In this document: in pieces, positions 12,648-25,928 of the stretch
Numbering within the stretch: position 1 is the first letter of the stretch
Layout of the letters: every line of letters begins with the position of its first letter
Assembly (NCBI GenBank): GCA_037013495.1
Contig: CM072811.1
Location: 48,491,452-48,555,451 of the forward strand
DNA from: Hippophae tibetana
Lineage: Eukaryota > Streptophyta > Magnoliopsida > Rosales > Elaeagnaceae
Direction of reading: 5' to 3'
DNA: 64,000 nt
Translations under genes and position numbers: made by a program
Notes under the pieces: generated by a model
What the model was told of the DNA's origin: nothing
What the model saw: only the letters and a program-made list of their open reading frames with translations
Databases searched by the model: none

Positions 12648-14995
12648 TGTTCTTCAATCAATTATTTGACTATTATAAATGAAATGTTAATAGTTCTTCG
12701 TAAAAAATAAAATATTAATAAATAATTTTCATGATCTTCGATATTATAGATCTAATAAAAATCTAACTTGATAATAAAATAAAAAATTTACGAAGGTAAA
12801 CATGATATATATATTACCATAGATAAATATTTATAAGAGAAAAAAATTACCCTACAAGTCAAACTAGGTGAAAAAATAATATAAATATATATTTTTGTTA
12901 AAAAAAACTAATAAAAATAAAATAAATATTATAAAAAGAGACGTCCTATGTTCAAAGGGCTCCTCCAATTAATAACATATCAAGATAGTTTGATTGTTTT
13001 TAATTAAAAAAAAACGTATTTCTCAATTAAATGTTTACACTTATTATGCATATACATTACTAATATTATCAAATCAACAATATTTACAATGAATCAATAA
13101 TATATAGTTAATTACAATATATCAAGCATGTGTTGTCTTCACAAAATCTTCTTCTTCTTCTTCTTCTTCTTCTTTCATGAATTTTTGAGGTTTTCGGCAT
13201 GGGTTGAAAGCACATGCATACATGGGTGTGCTCCCTACAAGTTGGGCAAGCTATAGCCTGGGTCTCACATTAAAATATGATTTTGGTTAGAGGTTACAGT
13301 TCATATTATTTGTGTATGTTCAAATAGATGATGGGGAATTAGTATTATCTCATTGTTTTATTTTAAAAATTATATATATTTTTATTAATATCATATTGCA
13401 TTGGTGGCTTGTAAAATAACCAACAAAAATTTAAGCTTTCAAGTTAAAATGACTTGTTAAAATGATAATTTATAATTAATAATTACATATGTTATATTTT
13501 TTAAATATTATATTAACTCTCATAAAAAAATACTAATAAAAGAGAAAAATATACATGGACTTTTATTTATTGTAAAAAAATACTTAAATCTTGTATTTAT
13601 TTTTTATTGTTATGAAAAAGTGATCACATAAGAATAAAGATCATTTTTGTTTTATTTTATTTTTTAATTTCTTCAATTATATTAGATAGAGAATCTTATA
13701 AATCAAAAAATTATAACCAAAGAATTAAAATATATATATATAAATAGTTATTCATTTTTGTGTAATCATTTTTTTATAACAATATGAATAATTTATTAAA
13801 AAAATAAATATATGATTTTTATAATAAAATAACTTTTTTTTACAAAATATTTTTTAATATTGTTATATTATGATTTTTTTCCCACCGTATGTTTTTAGTC
13901 CATCCGTACTCCGTAAAGGAACGGCTCTCATAAGTAAGCAACTTGAAATTTTTAAGGGTAATCTTGTAAGAAAAACTTTAATTAGTATTAGATTAATATT
14001 TTTATTTTTAAAAAAAATTAAATTATTAAATTAAAAATTAAAATATTTAATTGTTTTTATATTGATACTTTTTTCTTTAAAAATATCAATTTATATTTTT
14101 AAATGTTATGATTGTTGTTAATTTTTTAAAATTTTATATATGAGTTTTTTTTAATGGGCATATGAGTTATAACTTACAACTAATATAAATATTTCTTTAA
14201 AAGTTGATGTATTTATATTATATGATCTCATTTTATACATAAATTTTCATTTTTAATCTTAAAAACAATTCTTTTAAATATATATATATATATATATTTA
14301 TAATATAAATAACATATATATTTTAAAGTAGTTAAAATAAAATCACATAAATAAATAAACCATGTATGAACTAGAGTAAATATCTTGAGATAAATTTACA
14401 ATTTTAAAAAATTTAAGATTAAATTATATAATTTAAAAACTTAATAACTAAAATACACATACTTTTAAAAGTTTAATAATTTAAAAACTAAAATAAAATT
14501 TGATGTACTTCATTTAATATTTAGTTAAAAATTACTTATTAACTTCTTAATTATATACAAAGTATATATAAAATTATTACAAAATTTTAATAAATTATAC
14601 TATTTATATCATTTGTTTCTAAATTAAAACAATACTATTTAATCATTTAATTTTTTTAAAATAACTAATTAAAAAATTATATTATTTTAATAATTTTTTT
14701 ATTAAAATATTGTTATTTTTCTATCAAGTTATTAAACATAAATTTTTAACAATAATAGAATTACAAAGAATTACAAATAATATAAAAAAATTATAAAATA
14801 TTCGTTTTTTAATATTTGTTAATTTTCATAATTTTATTTTAATGTTTTATTAATTTTTATTAAAAATTAAAAATATATATTTAAATAATTTTTTATTTGA
14901 ATATTATTATTTATTTATTTTAAATTATTTCATATTAAATTTTAATTTTATCCTTATTAAAAACTTTTTATTTTAATCGTGTTTTAATTACTTAT
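12648..14995. repeat. Duplicated non-coding block, copy 1
   Basis: Long stretches match 20371-22126, for example around 12700-13140 with 20390-20790, and 13895-14995 with 21060-22126, which includes the GC-richer CCATCCGTACTCCGTAAAGG. The block has about 660 bases (13235-13893) not found in the other copy, and lacks about 190 bases found there. No gene is seen. The origin of the block is unknown; it may be part of an old transposon or a segmental duplication. Confidence 0.8.
13148..13173. repeat. (CTT)n microsatellite
   Basis: About eight to nine uninterrupted CTT units, shorter and interrupted in the duplicate at about 20815. Confidence 0.9.
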
Positions 14996-15360
14996 GATAT
15001 TGACGATAATTATGTAAATTTATTTAATAATTAAATCAAATATAATAAAACAATCTATAAATTTATTCAATTAATATTTTTACTATTTAAGAAGTTTATC
15101 TTACATGAATTCTATACATAACTTAATTAAATTTAATAAACATTTTTTTTCTTAAAAATGATTTATATTAGGTATGAGATATGATATAATCTAAACATGA
15201 AAATTATTAGTTTAACAAAATATGATATATTCATAAATAAATTGATTAAATACTCATCTGAATAATCATTAATTATTTAAATTATCACATTTAATGTAAT
15301 AAAAAAATATATTATATAAAATAAATATTCATAAAAATATATTTATTATATAAGCATTTA
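14996..15360. repeat. Dispersed AT-rich repeat R, copy 1
   Basis: About 365 bp matching 33284-33655 at roughly 85-90% by eye, starting near ATGATATTGAC and ending near TTATTATATAAG. It ends exactly where the RDR1 upstream duplicate begins. No coding capacity and no clear terminal repeats; the family is unknown. Confidence 0.75.
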
Positions 15361-15862
15361 ATATGTATCAATTTATTCACTTAACTAACCCACAATGCAG
15401 TAATGACTAAGAAAAAACACACAATGCAGTAAATAAACTAACATAAAGAGAATGATCAGGAAAATCTACTATTTTCCTCCAAATGAAAAAAATGAAAACA
15501 CAAACATCTAAGAACAGAAATAGACAGTAAAGATAACAAAAGAGAGAGTGAAGCCCACCAGTATGTTTTGCGCTTGATCAGAAACCCTTGAGCGAAAACG
15601 AAGAAATCGTGACAACAAGAAAGCAAATGAAAAGAGGAAAGTATCTACTATTCCCATCTGGTCAATCTCGGGTCAATCTTCTTTCCCAAAAAAATTAAAA
15701 AAATTCTTAAATAGTTTTTTCTTGGTTATGAATTGGTACACTAATTTTAACAAATTATACATTACAAGCTTTTAAGTTATATTTTAAAATTCCATAAAAT
15801 TTGAAATTATTACATCAAAAATCTTACCAAACTTATAATATTTCATTTTTAGATCTATATTA
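15361..15862. repeat. Orphan copy of the RDR1 upstream segment
   Basis: This matches 3684-4243 and holds the GC-richer promoter-like core and the two W-boxes (15660-15665 and 15671-15676), but no RDR1 coding exon follows. The left border is abrupt at 15361 (equal to 3684). It continues into the Copia LTR at 15863, preceded by TATTA at 15858-15862, the same five bases that flank the 5' LTR of copy 1. Confidence 0.85.
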
Positions 15863-16331
15863 TTTTGAGTAAAATTTAGAATATATAATTCTAAATTTAT
15901 TAATATTTGATCTAAACAAATAAACAAATTACTTGTATTATACTCACAATAAAAAAACATTATAATATATTTCAAAGGTAACTCACAAATTAAAGATAAA
16001 TATAATCACTCAAAGAAAAAACTTTCAATTCACACTCAAACTAAGAATACAAAGACTTATTTGTTTTTTTATAGAATGATTAAATGAAATGCAAGGTAGA
16101 TTATTTATAGTCCTCACCATACAATATACACACAAAAATATAAAATTAAAAAATAATTCTAGTCACACAAATATTATCTACACTTCTCTTTTCTACATTA
16201 TTCAGTCACTCCATTTATTTGTCTATATCCTTTAACCACTTAATTTATTTTCCTACATCTTTCAACAACTCAATTTATTTTTCTATAACCTTTAACCACT
16301 TCATTTATTGAATTGGTGTTGATTTTCAACA
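15863..16331 (-). repeat. 3' LTR of Copia copy 2
   Basis: About 469 bp, matching the LTRs at 4244-4742 and 8692-9140. It carries the 30-bp minisatellite in about four units and ends TTTTCAACA beside a purine-rich tract on the element strand. Confidence 0.88.
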
Positions 16332-19300
16332 CTTCCCTTTAACACCAACTCTCACAATTTTTACTGTGCTAAGCTGACGACGAAACATTTCGAACTTACC
16401 AATATTTAAGTTTTTTGTAAACAAGTCTACAACTTGATCATCTATCTTGATTTTTCTTATCTCAATTTCTTCTTGCAAAACTCTTTCTATGATAAAGTGG
16501 TAGTGCACTTCAACATACTTAGTTCTTGCATGAAAAATTAGATTCTCTGCTAAACGAATTGTCGATTGATTGTCACAGTATAACGAAACTGCATAATCTA
16601 TTAGTTGTTGTAGATTATTCATTAGCTGTATCAACCATGTACTCTCTTGAGCAACCATTGACGCTGCTCGATACTCAACTTCAATGGTTGATAATGATAC
16701 TGTCGATTATCTTTTACTACACTAAGATTTTTTTCCAAAACCACGTTTAAACACATACTCAGTTGTTGATTTCCTGCATAGTTAGCATTATAGTAACCAA
16801 CTAACTTGTCGTCTCCACCTTTCTTGTACAAAAGACCATAGTCAATTGTACTCTTCACATATTTCAGTATTCTTCGAACTACTTCCAAATGAGGCTTCTT
16901 TGGATCTTGCATTTATTGACTCATTACACTAACTGCATAAGAAATGTTAGGTCGAATTAAGGTTAAGTAAATTAGATTGTCTATCAATTTTTGATACATT
17001 GTCGCGTCTTCCAAATCTTTTCCTTCATGTGCACACATTTTGGCATTTGGTTCCATTGATGTTGAAATTGGTTTGCATTCAAGTATTTTGAACATCTTCA
17101 TCAAATCTTTTGGAATATGTTTGTTGACAAAGAAATATTCCTTCTTGTGTGCAGTAAACCTCTAGACCAAGGAAGTGTTTGAACTGTCCAAGTTCCTTCA
17201 TCTGGAAATAGACTAATAAATTCTCCTTTGTTCAAAGAATTTATGCCTCATCATCACTAGTTATGATTAATTCATCTACGTACGCTAGTACTATAACTAG
17301 CTTTACTTCATTGGATTTGACAAACAAGCTGAAATCTACAGGTGTTACTTAATAACCACTTTGTGTTAAAAATTCAACAATCTTGTCATACCATGCCTTA
17401 GGTGCCTGTTTCAATCTGTATAGTGTTTTTCTCAGCTTACACACATATTCAGGATGATCTTGGCTCTAAAAATCCATTGATTGGATCATATAGATCTCCC
17501 GATCCAGCTCTCTATAAAGAAAAGCATTCATCACATCCATTTTCCATAAATCCTCGTCTTTGTTGGCTGCAAGTGCAAGTAGGACTTGTACAACTGTAAG
17601 TTTTGCCACCGGACTAAACGTTTCATTATAATTTAGTTTGTATTGTTGAGAGAAACCACGAGCTACCAATCGTGCCTTGTATCTCTCAATTGACCCATCT
17701 GGACGATGTTTTATCTTGTAAACCCATTTACAGGATATGAGTTTCACATATCTTGGTTTTTGCACCATGTCACAAGTTTGATTTTGTTGAAGTACACCGA
17801 TGTCTTCTTTCATAGTTGTCATCCACTTAGGTCTTTGCGGTACTTCTTCAAATATCTCAGGTTCTATTGCTTCTTCAACTATGGCTACATTGGCATATTT
17901 GGGATTTGACCTTCGTGTTCTTGTTAACCTACGAAGTTTAGATTGTGGAGTTGATTCTTCCATTTCACTAGGCCCACTTTCTTCATTTAGTTGTTGATAT
18001 ATGTCAGTTTTCCAAGGATTCTGAGTTACTCTTTGTTCGGCACCATCATCTTTTGGATCTTTGGATTAATCTAAACTTGGTTGAAATTGAATAGTATGTT
18101 CCCCCATCTTTTGTTGCAGCTTGTCTCCAAATTCTCTCGAGTCTGGCAACACCTCATTCTCTAAGGACCATAAGAAGATTCTTCATCGAACACCACATCT
18201 CGTGAAGTATAACATCTTCCATTCGTTGGATCACAACATTTCCACCCTTTTCTCTGCCTATCATATTCCACAAAGATACATTTAACAGTTTCTTGTCAAA
18301 TTTGCTACGTAAATGATCGGGAACAAATACATAACATACACAACCAAATACTCGAAAGTAGCTAACTTTAGGTTTCATGTTCCATAGTTTCTCAAAGGGT
18401 GAAACAAATCCTAACCTTGGTTGAGGAAGTCTGTTGATCACAAAGGTTGTAGTCCTCATCGCTTCAGCCCAAAACCTCACAAGTACATTCTTTTCATGTA
18501 GCATACTCCTACAAATTTTTGCAAGATGCTGATTCTTTCTCTCTGCTACACCATTTTGTTATGGCGTGTTAGCACAAGTGCATTGATGACGTATTCGACA
18601 TTCCCTTAGGTATTGAGAGAACTCACTTGAGTTATATTCTTCGCCATTGTCTGTGCGCAAGCAACAAATCTTTTTTTCTACTTCTTCTTCAGTTGACTCT
18701 CTGAACTCTTTAAACTTTGAGAATATGTCAGATTTTTCTTTCATAAAGAAAATCCACACATATCTTAAGAAGTCGTCAATGAATATCACCATGTATCATA
18801 TACCACCAATTGATGGTTGCTTAACGGGCCTAAATACATCAGAGTGAACTAATTTCAATGGTTCTTTTACTTTAAACTTTGATTCCTCATATGGAAATTG
18901 GTGAGCTTTAGCATATTGGCATAATGCACAGATCGTGTCTGTTCACATGTCTAGTTGAGGAAGCCTTTTAAGCATCGACTTCTTTACCATCACACTTAGC
19001 TTGGAATAACTAACGTGACCTAACCGCATATTCCATATATCAGCTATCTCATTTCTTCTTGACCTATCTACATATGCAGATTCTATTGACATCACGTATA
19101 TTGATTCCAATCGTTACCCCTTCATTATAGGTGTTTCTAAGATTTTGAGATCACGATACACCTTCACGTCTCGGGGACCAAAAAAGACATTGTGGCCTAA
19201 TGATGTTAATTGAGCCACATATAACAATTTTTTCTTCATTCTTATGACATGATAAACATCTTGAAGTGGTACTTGGTTAGTATTATATTGAGATGTAACT

Positions 19301-20370
19301 ATCGTCTTACCGATGTGGGCTATCGGTAACCTTGAGTTGTTAGTTGTCACCACTACACGACCTCATTTATACTCAGACATGCTTTTCAACTTCTGTTTAT
19401 CACCCATCATATGATTTGAGCTGCCCACATCTACGATCCAGTCATTCTTGTAGTCAATTTATTTTGATGTTGTTACCATAAAAACTATTCTTCTTCCTCT
19501 TTAGCGAATAATGCTATTACATCCCAACCATCTTTACTATGCTCCTTAGAACTGGAAGTAGTTGTATTACTTTCAACATGCTTTTTCTTACTCCAATAAT
19601 CTTTTGCTATGTGACCCATCTTCTCGTAGTAGTAACATTCATCATCATATTTTCTATTACTATTGCAATTCTTCCAAGCTTTCCCTGGACGAAAGCCTCC
19701 ATTTCCTTGATAATTTTTTCCTTTGTCTCCATCCTTGTTAGATTCATTCTATTGTACCGCTTGAAAGTGCCCCTACTTTTGTTGGTGTATAGTGTTTCTT
19801 CCTCACCCTTCAACGAGACTCCTCTCATTTGCTTAGCCATAGCTTCTTGACCGGCCAGTAAATTCTCAAACTCAATAAGAGATGGTTGTGTTAGCCATCC
19901 TTGTATAACGGTAACAAACACTCGATATTTAGGTCTCATACCATGGATAATTATTCTATTTATCCTGGTTTCCCCAATAAGAGCTTTCAAATCTAACTCT
20001 GAAATTTCGTGACATAACGACTTCATCTTGTGAAAATACTATGAAATCGTCATGTAGTGTTGCACCATCGATAGCAACTTGTTCTCGAGAAGTTGCAATC
20101 TTGTTCATTTTTCTTTGAAAAGAGTGTAACGAGAGTGTCATATGCTTCCTTCGACGTTTTGGTATCACAAATGTGCTCCAACATTTTTTCTTCAATTGTG
20201 GTCTTTAAAGCAAACATCGTTTTACCTGCTTTAATTTTTTACTTCCGTAAAATGCCATTTGCATCTTCCGATGTTGGCTATGTAACTCCATTAATTTTTC
20301 TACATCCTTCGAAAACTCTATTTATTTTTCTACATTCTTTAATCATTTCTTTTATTGGATAGACGTTGAT
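15863..20370 (-). mobile_element. Ty1/Copia LTR retrotransposon, copy 2 (broken fossil)
   Basis: A second copy of the element at 4244-9140, roughly 90% alike by eye, on the same strand. Parts: 3' LTR 15863-16331, polypurine tract next to it, RNase H (about 16340-16990), reverse transcriptase (about 17000-17960), integrase (about 18150-18960), protease region (about 18960-19460) and gag with zinc knuckle (about 19470-20280), then a short LTR-like tail up to about 20370. It is broken at many points, though some frames are longer than in copy 1. The shared 3' flank shows that it arose with copy 1 by segmental duplication rather than by its own insertion. The tail matches the LTR fragment at 12238-12647 and is followed by the same block, so the 5' side looks like a recombinant. 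Confidence 0.9.
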
Positions 20371-22126
20371 AGTTTTTCATAAAAAAATATAATAAATAAT
20401 TTTCATGATCTTTGATATTATAGATCTAATAAAAATCTAAATTGATAATAAAATTCAAATTTTATGAACGTAAACATGATATATATATTATCATAGATAA
20501 ATATTTATACGAGAAAAAAATCACCCTATAACTCAAACTAGGTAAAAAATAATAATATAAATATATATTTTTATTAAAAAAATATATTATAAAAATAGAC
20601 AGCCTATGGAGGATTCAAATGGCTCCTACAATTAATAACATATCAAGATAGTTTCATTGTTTTTAATTAAAAAAAATGCATTTCTCAATTAAATGTTTAC
20701 ACTTATTATGCATATAAATGACTAATATTATCAAATCAACAATATTTACAATAAATCAATAATATATAGTTAATTACAATATATCAAGCATGTGTGTCTT
20801 CGGAAAATCATCTTTTTATTCTTCTTCTTCCAGTTTTTGATAATCTTTTAGAAAGAGTGGGGAATATAATTGGAGCAGTGTAATTGTTTACATTATTCTT
20901 GTATTATATTAAAGAAGCACTACTGTTAGAAGTAAATGATTCCTTTGTGTTTATGGACAATTATTTTAATCCCATCACTAAAAAGAGCTAATAATTAACT
21001 TAATCATGATTTTTTGAGGTTTTCGGCATGGTTTGAAAGCACATGCTACCACATGCATATAGTCCATCCGTACTCCGTAAAGGAACGGCTCTCATAAGTA
21101 AGCAACTTGAAATTTTTAAGGGTAATCATGTTGTAAGAAAAACTTTAATTAGTATTAGGTTAATATTTTTATTTTAAAAAAATTAAAAAATTAAATTATT
21201 AAATTATAAATTAAAATATTCAATTGTTTTTATATTAATACTTTTTTCTTTAAAAATATCAATTTTTATTTTTAAATATTATGATTGTTGTTAATTTTTT
21301 AAAATTTTATATATGAGTTTTTTTTAATGGGTACTTTGCATATGAGTTATAACTTACAACTAATATAAATATTTCTTTAAAAATTAATGTATTTATATTA
21401 TATGATCTCATTTTATACATAAATTTTTATTTTTAATTTTAAAAACACTTTTTCTTAAATATATATATATGTTTTCTATAATATAAATAACATATATATT
21501 TTAAAGTAGTTAAAATAAAATCACATAAATATATAAATCATGTATAAACTAGAGTAAATATTTTTTGATAAATTTGCAATTTTAAAAAATTTAAGATTAA
21601 ATTATATAATTTTAAAACTTAATAACTAAAATACACATACTTTTTAAAAGTTTAATAATTTAAAAACTAAAATAAAATTTGATGTAATTCATTTAATATT
21701 TAGTTAAAAATTACTTATTAACTTTTTAATTATATACAAAGTATATATAAAATTATTACAAAAATTTAATAGATATACTATTTATATCATTTTTTTCTAA
21801 ATTAAAAAAATATTATTTAATCACGTATTTTTTTAAAAATAACTAACTAAAAAAATTATATTATTTTTCTATCGAGTTATTAAACATAAATTTTTAACAA
21901 TAATAAAGTTACAAATAATATAATTTTTTTACAAAATATTCATTTTTTAATATTTGTTAATTTTCATAATTATATTTTAATGTTTTATTAATTTTTAACT
22001 TTTATTAAAAATTAAAAATATATATTTAAATAATTTTTTATTTTATTTTTTTCAAATTTTTTCATATTAAATTTTACTTTTATCTTTATTAAAAACTTTT
22101 TTTATTTTAATCGTGTTTTAATTACT
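20371..22126. repeat. Duplicated non-coding block, copy 2
   Basis: Partner of 12648-14995. Homology ends at ATTTTAATCGTGTTTTAATTAC (just before 22127) just as in the other copy (about 14996). A stretch at about 20815-21005 is private to this copy. No gene is seen. Confidence 0.8.
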
Positions 22127-25100
22127 TGACATAAAATAATATAATTTATTTTTAATTGATTAATCTTTACAAAGTTAAGAAATTAAATGATATTATTTAT
22201 GGATTAAATGGTATAAATGATCTATTCTAAAAGACTTTTATGATAATTCATTCTAAATTATATTTTTACCTCTATAAATATTTATAGGAAGTGATTACTC
22301 TTATTTTTTAGTAAAAATAAGTTTTTAACATACAATTATAGTTTATTTATTTTAAAATTTATAAAATATAATAATTAATAAAATTATTTTAATTCTAAAA
22401 TTAAAAAAATACCATAATTTAAATTTTAAATCATGTAAGTAAGGTTGGTATTAAAAAAAATTATATACCTAATTAAGGTGATTATTTTTCTAACAAGTAT
22501 GATATTTTAATTCATAAAATCTATCAATTATAAAATATTACTTTTTATTAATTATTATTAAATAAATAAATATATTGAATAATTATATTGTTTTTTAAAT
22601 ATATAATTATGAATAAAACAATAACTTCTATTTTATTAAAATTATGGATTATATATAAATATAACTTGTGTTTGAATAAATATGAATTATGATTATAATG
22701 AGTTTTAGATTTTTTATAAACTAGATTAAATACATGTAAATAAACTTTTAACTCTAAACTTTTAACATATTAAAATAAATTTTTTATAATTTTTTGTTTA
22801 TAGTTTATATTTTTTTTATTTAATATCTAATATTATAAAATACTACGATTTAATCCTATGTAAAAACAATTATGTGGCTCCGCCACCCGACATGGTCCGA
22901 TTAGTCAGTCAAATATTGATGAGATCGTGGGGTACCTAGTCACAAAATTAATATGACATAAATATTGTTACTTCTCAATTTTCTGACAATCACGTAATTG
23001 CTTATTTTTAAAATCACTTCTAATTAGAAAACACATCTTATAAAACTGCATGAATTGAAAGTCTTTATACAAATAGTGATTTCATGCAAGCGCGTAAAAA
23101 CATATTTGGTACTTTACTGATAATTAAATAAAATATAAATATTTAAACTTATATTATTAAACTAGTATTTCAATAATAACTTCTAATTTAACAAAAATTA
23201 CAATAATGATTCAATTAAAAAAGAAGAAGATATAATTTAAAGAAATATAATTTTATCTTATTTTTGTTATCATCTCATTATTTGCCTACCAATCACTCTT
23301 AAAAATATCCAAAAAATTATTTATTTTATTGAAATTAAAGTTTTACGACCACTAACTCATTTAAAGTATCATCTACTATAATAATCGGATTGTGATTACC
23401 ATCATTTTATTTTCTGAAATTTTCTTGACTATTATTTTTTAATCAATTTTTTTTACTTTAAATTTGATCGAATATAAATTAATTATAAAGAATTAAAGGG
23501 ATTAATAAAAATGAAATAATGATACTAGTAATCATGGTTAAAAATAAGTTATAGTAACCTAAGTACACACTCGTTAAAAAATACAACATTAAATTATTTT
23601 ATAATAACTAATAAAAATTTATTGGCTAATGAAAAAATAAAACGATATGAGAAATATAAATTTGAGAACGATGGGAATTAAACGTAATTATGAGGATATT
23701 ATAAAATATTTTTGTATTAGAAAAAAAAAATATATGTAATAATAAATATTTTTATAAATTTAAAATTATATTTCTATAAAAAAAATTAAAAAAATTTGAT
23801 TATTATTATATATATTTATTAAATAAACAAATATTCATATATTAATTTAATATTACCATTACAAAAATTTGTTTAATAAAAGTAAACTAAAGTATCGAAC
23901 CGATTCCTGAGTTTTTAATCCCATAAAAACTAGGGAGTGAGGGCAATGACTCAGTTTTTACCTTCTACGGGTATGGGTCAAAAATATCTTATAAGTACAG
24001 TGATAATACAATACAACTTTAGATGAGTCTATATAATTCCATAATTTAAAAAACGTGATTAATTTTTTATATTATTAAAATATCTTGATATAATTTTTAT
24101 AATTGATAGATAAATTATTTAATTTTTAAAATTCAAATATTTTAATTATATAATTATGATATTAAAATGTTCAAATTTTACATTAAAAATAGACAATTTA
24201 GTCGATAATTATAACGTTACGTGTCATTTTTAAAATATATCAATTTTAAAAATAAAAAAGTTTATGTATTTTTTATAAAATTTATATAATTAAAATGTTA
24301 AAATAAAATATTTTTAATTACCTATAATGTAATTTTTTTCATTTAAAAAACAATCAATTAAATTTTATATTCCAAAATTTTGATATTTTGAAAGGTAATT
24401 TAAAAAACAATAAAAAACAGATAAAGTGAATTATATATAAAGAAAAGAACCAGAGCTGCGGGTTGGTGCCGAGGTTTTCCACGGCGGAAGCAAGTATTGG
24501 AGATGCAGCTCCAGTTCTAACGGCGGGTGGCTGAAAGATAGGTTAGGATGATGCATGCATGGTGGCTATGTGCACTATGGTATTGGTTGGAGACTGGGTT
24601 TTTGCAATTTTTTTTAATTACAAAACGTTAATTTTAATTGTATTATCAATAAAAAAATGAAAAAAATGGGAGCAATGCTAATGAATTTTTATAATTAATT
24701 TAATTTTATAATATATTGTATTTAATATTAAAGGTTTTATAATTTTAAAAAAATCACAATAATCTAGTTATTATGTGTAAATTAATACTTTAATTCTATA
24801 ATTTTTAAATTAGACATTAACAAGTGCTCAATTTTATTATTTTTGATGTATTAGAAGTACTTATTTAAATAAGTTATAAGATTAGAAGTGATCTTTTAAT
24901 AAATTATAGTACTAAAAATATTTATTTTTTATAATAGCATGATTAGTAGGACATAATATATAAGTTATAGTATTAGAATGCTAATTATACAAAATTAAAA
25001 AATTAAATATACTTAATTTAATAATGATGAGACTATTATAATTATTTGTTAAAAATTACTTTACCTCAAAAACTTTTTTAAAAAATGAATTTAATCCGTC

Positions 25101-25828
25101 ATTTTTAAACTATATAAATGAAATAGATTAAATAGTTACATCACTTTAGCGGTGTGCGAAAAATCCAATTATTCGATCTGTTAATTTTTTTTATAGTTTT
25201 TATCTGATTATTAGATCAGATGAATTTTTTTTCAATCCGTTAAGTTCAAATTGGATGATAGATTTCATTATTTATCATCTAATCCCATTCAATTTTACTG
25301 AAATACTTAAATATATATTTATATTTTATATATTAGTTATATTCTTATTGTTTATTTATATATTAATCATATTTTAATGTTTATTTTAGTTCAAATAAGT
25401 TTATATTACGTGAAAATTCAAAATTTTTATTCAAAAATATAAAAAATAGAGTTAATTAAGTTTATTAGTCAGATTTATCGAATTTAACCGATCCAAATCG
25501 AATAGGTTATAGATTGATCGATTGAACTGATCCAATCCGAATAGATTATAGATTGGATTGTATTGGATTTAAAAGGTGATCAGATCGGTTACGTATTTGG
25601 ATATTTCAATTCGATCGAATGATCGGATCAAATCAGATGAATATAATTAACTATTTTTTTTATCAAAACTCACTTAATTCCTACAAGTGGGAAATTTATA
25701 TTAAAAAAAAGGAGAAAAAAGAAAAAGAAACAGGCAATACAGCTCTTTCCAAGCAAACTCATCCAATGGTTTCACAATGATAATATAATTAATATTTGCT
25801 TGTATCTATGGCATGGTACAACCGCACT
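22127..25828. other. AT-rich intergenic DNA with two GC-richer patches
   Basis: No open frame, tRNA or rRNA is seen. Two patches stand out against the AT-rich background: about 22870-22945 and 24445-24600. The second (GCGGGTTGGTGCCGAGG, CACGGCGGAAGC, ACGGCGGGTGG) has the base make-up of transcribed or coding DNA, but I find no convincing frame in either direction. Confidence 0.5.
25145..25640. repeat. Degenerate repeat with GATTGGAT/GGATCG motifs, possible hAT relic
   Basis: It starts TAGCGGTGTGCGAAAA, like the TAGxGGTGTxxAAA ends of plant hAT elements, and is full of short variants of ATCCGATCCAAT and its complement. A matching end on the right side was not found, so it is either truncated or another family. 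Confidence 0.35.
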
Positions 25829-25837
25829 ATTTAAACA
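25829..25837 (+). promoter_or_regulatory. TATA-like box of the SABATH gene
   Basis: TATTTAAAC about 92 bases before the start codon, within a short GC-richer stretch. The position fits a plant TATA box with a leader of about 60 bases. Inferred from position only. Confidence 0.45.
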
Positions 25838-25928
25838 TCAGCTTCTATCACTAAACAGCAAACATTACCTGCTTCCTAAAACACACACACTCTCATAAAT
25901 TCTTAGCAATCTCCCACACCCAATAACA

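Noticed and set aside
22870-22945. Possible tRNA in a GC-richer patch
   Set aside because: I could not form a cloverleaf with proper TPsiC and anticodon arms.
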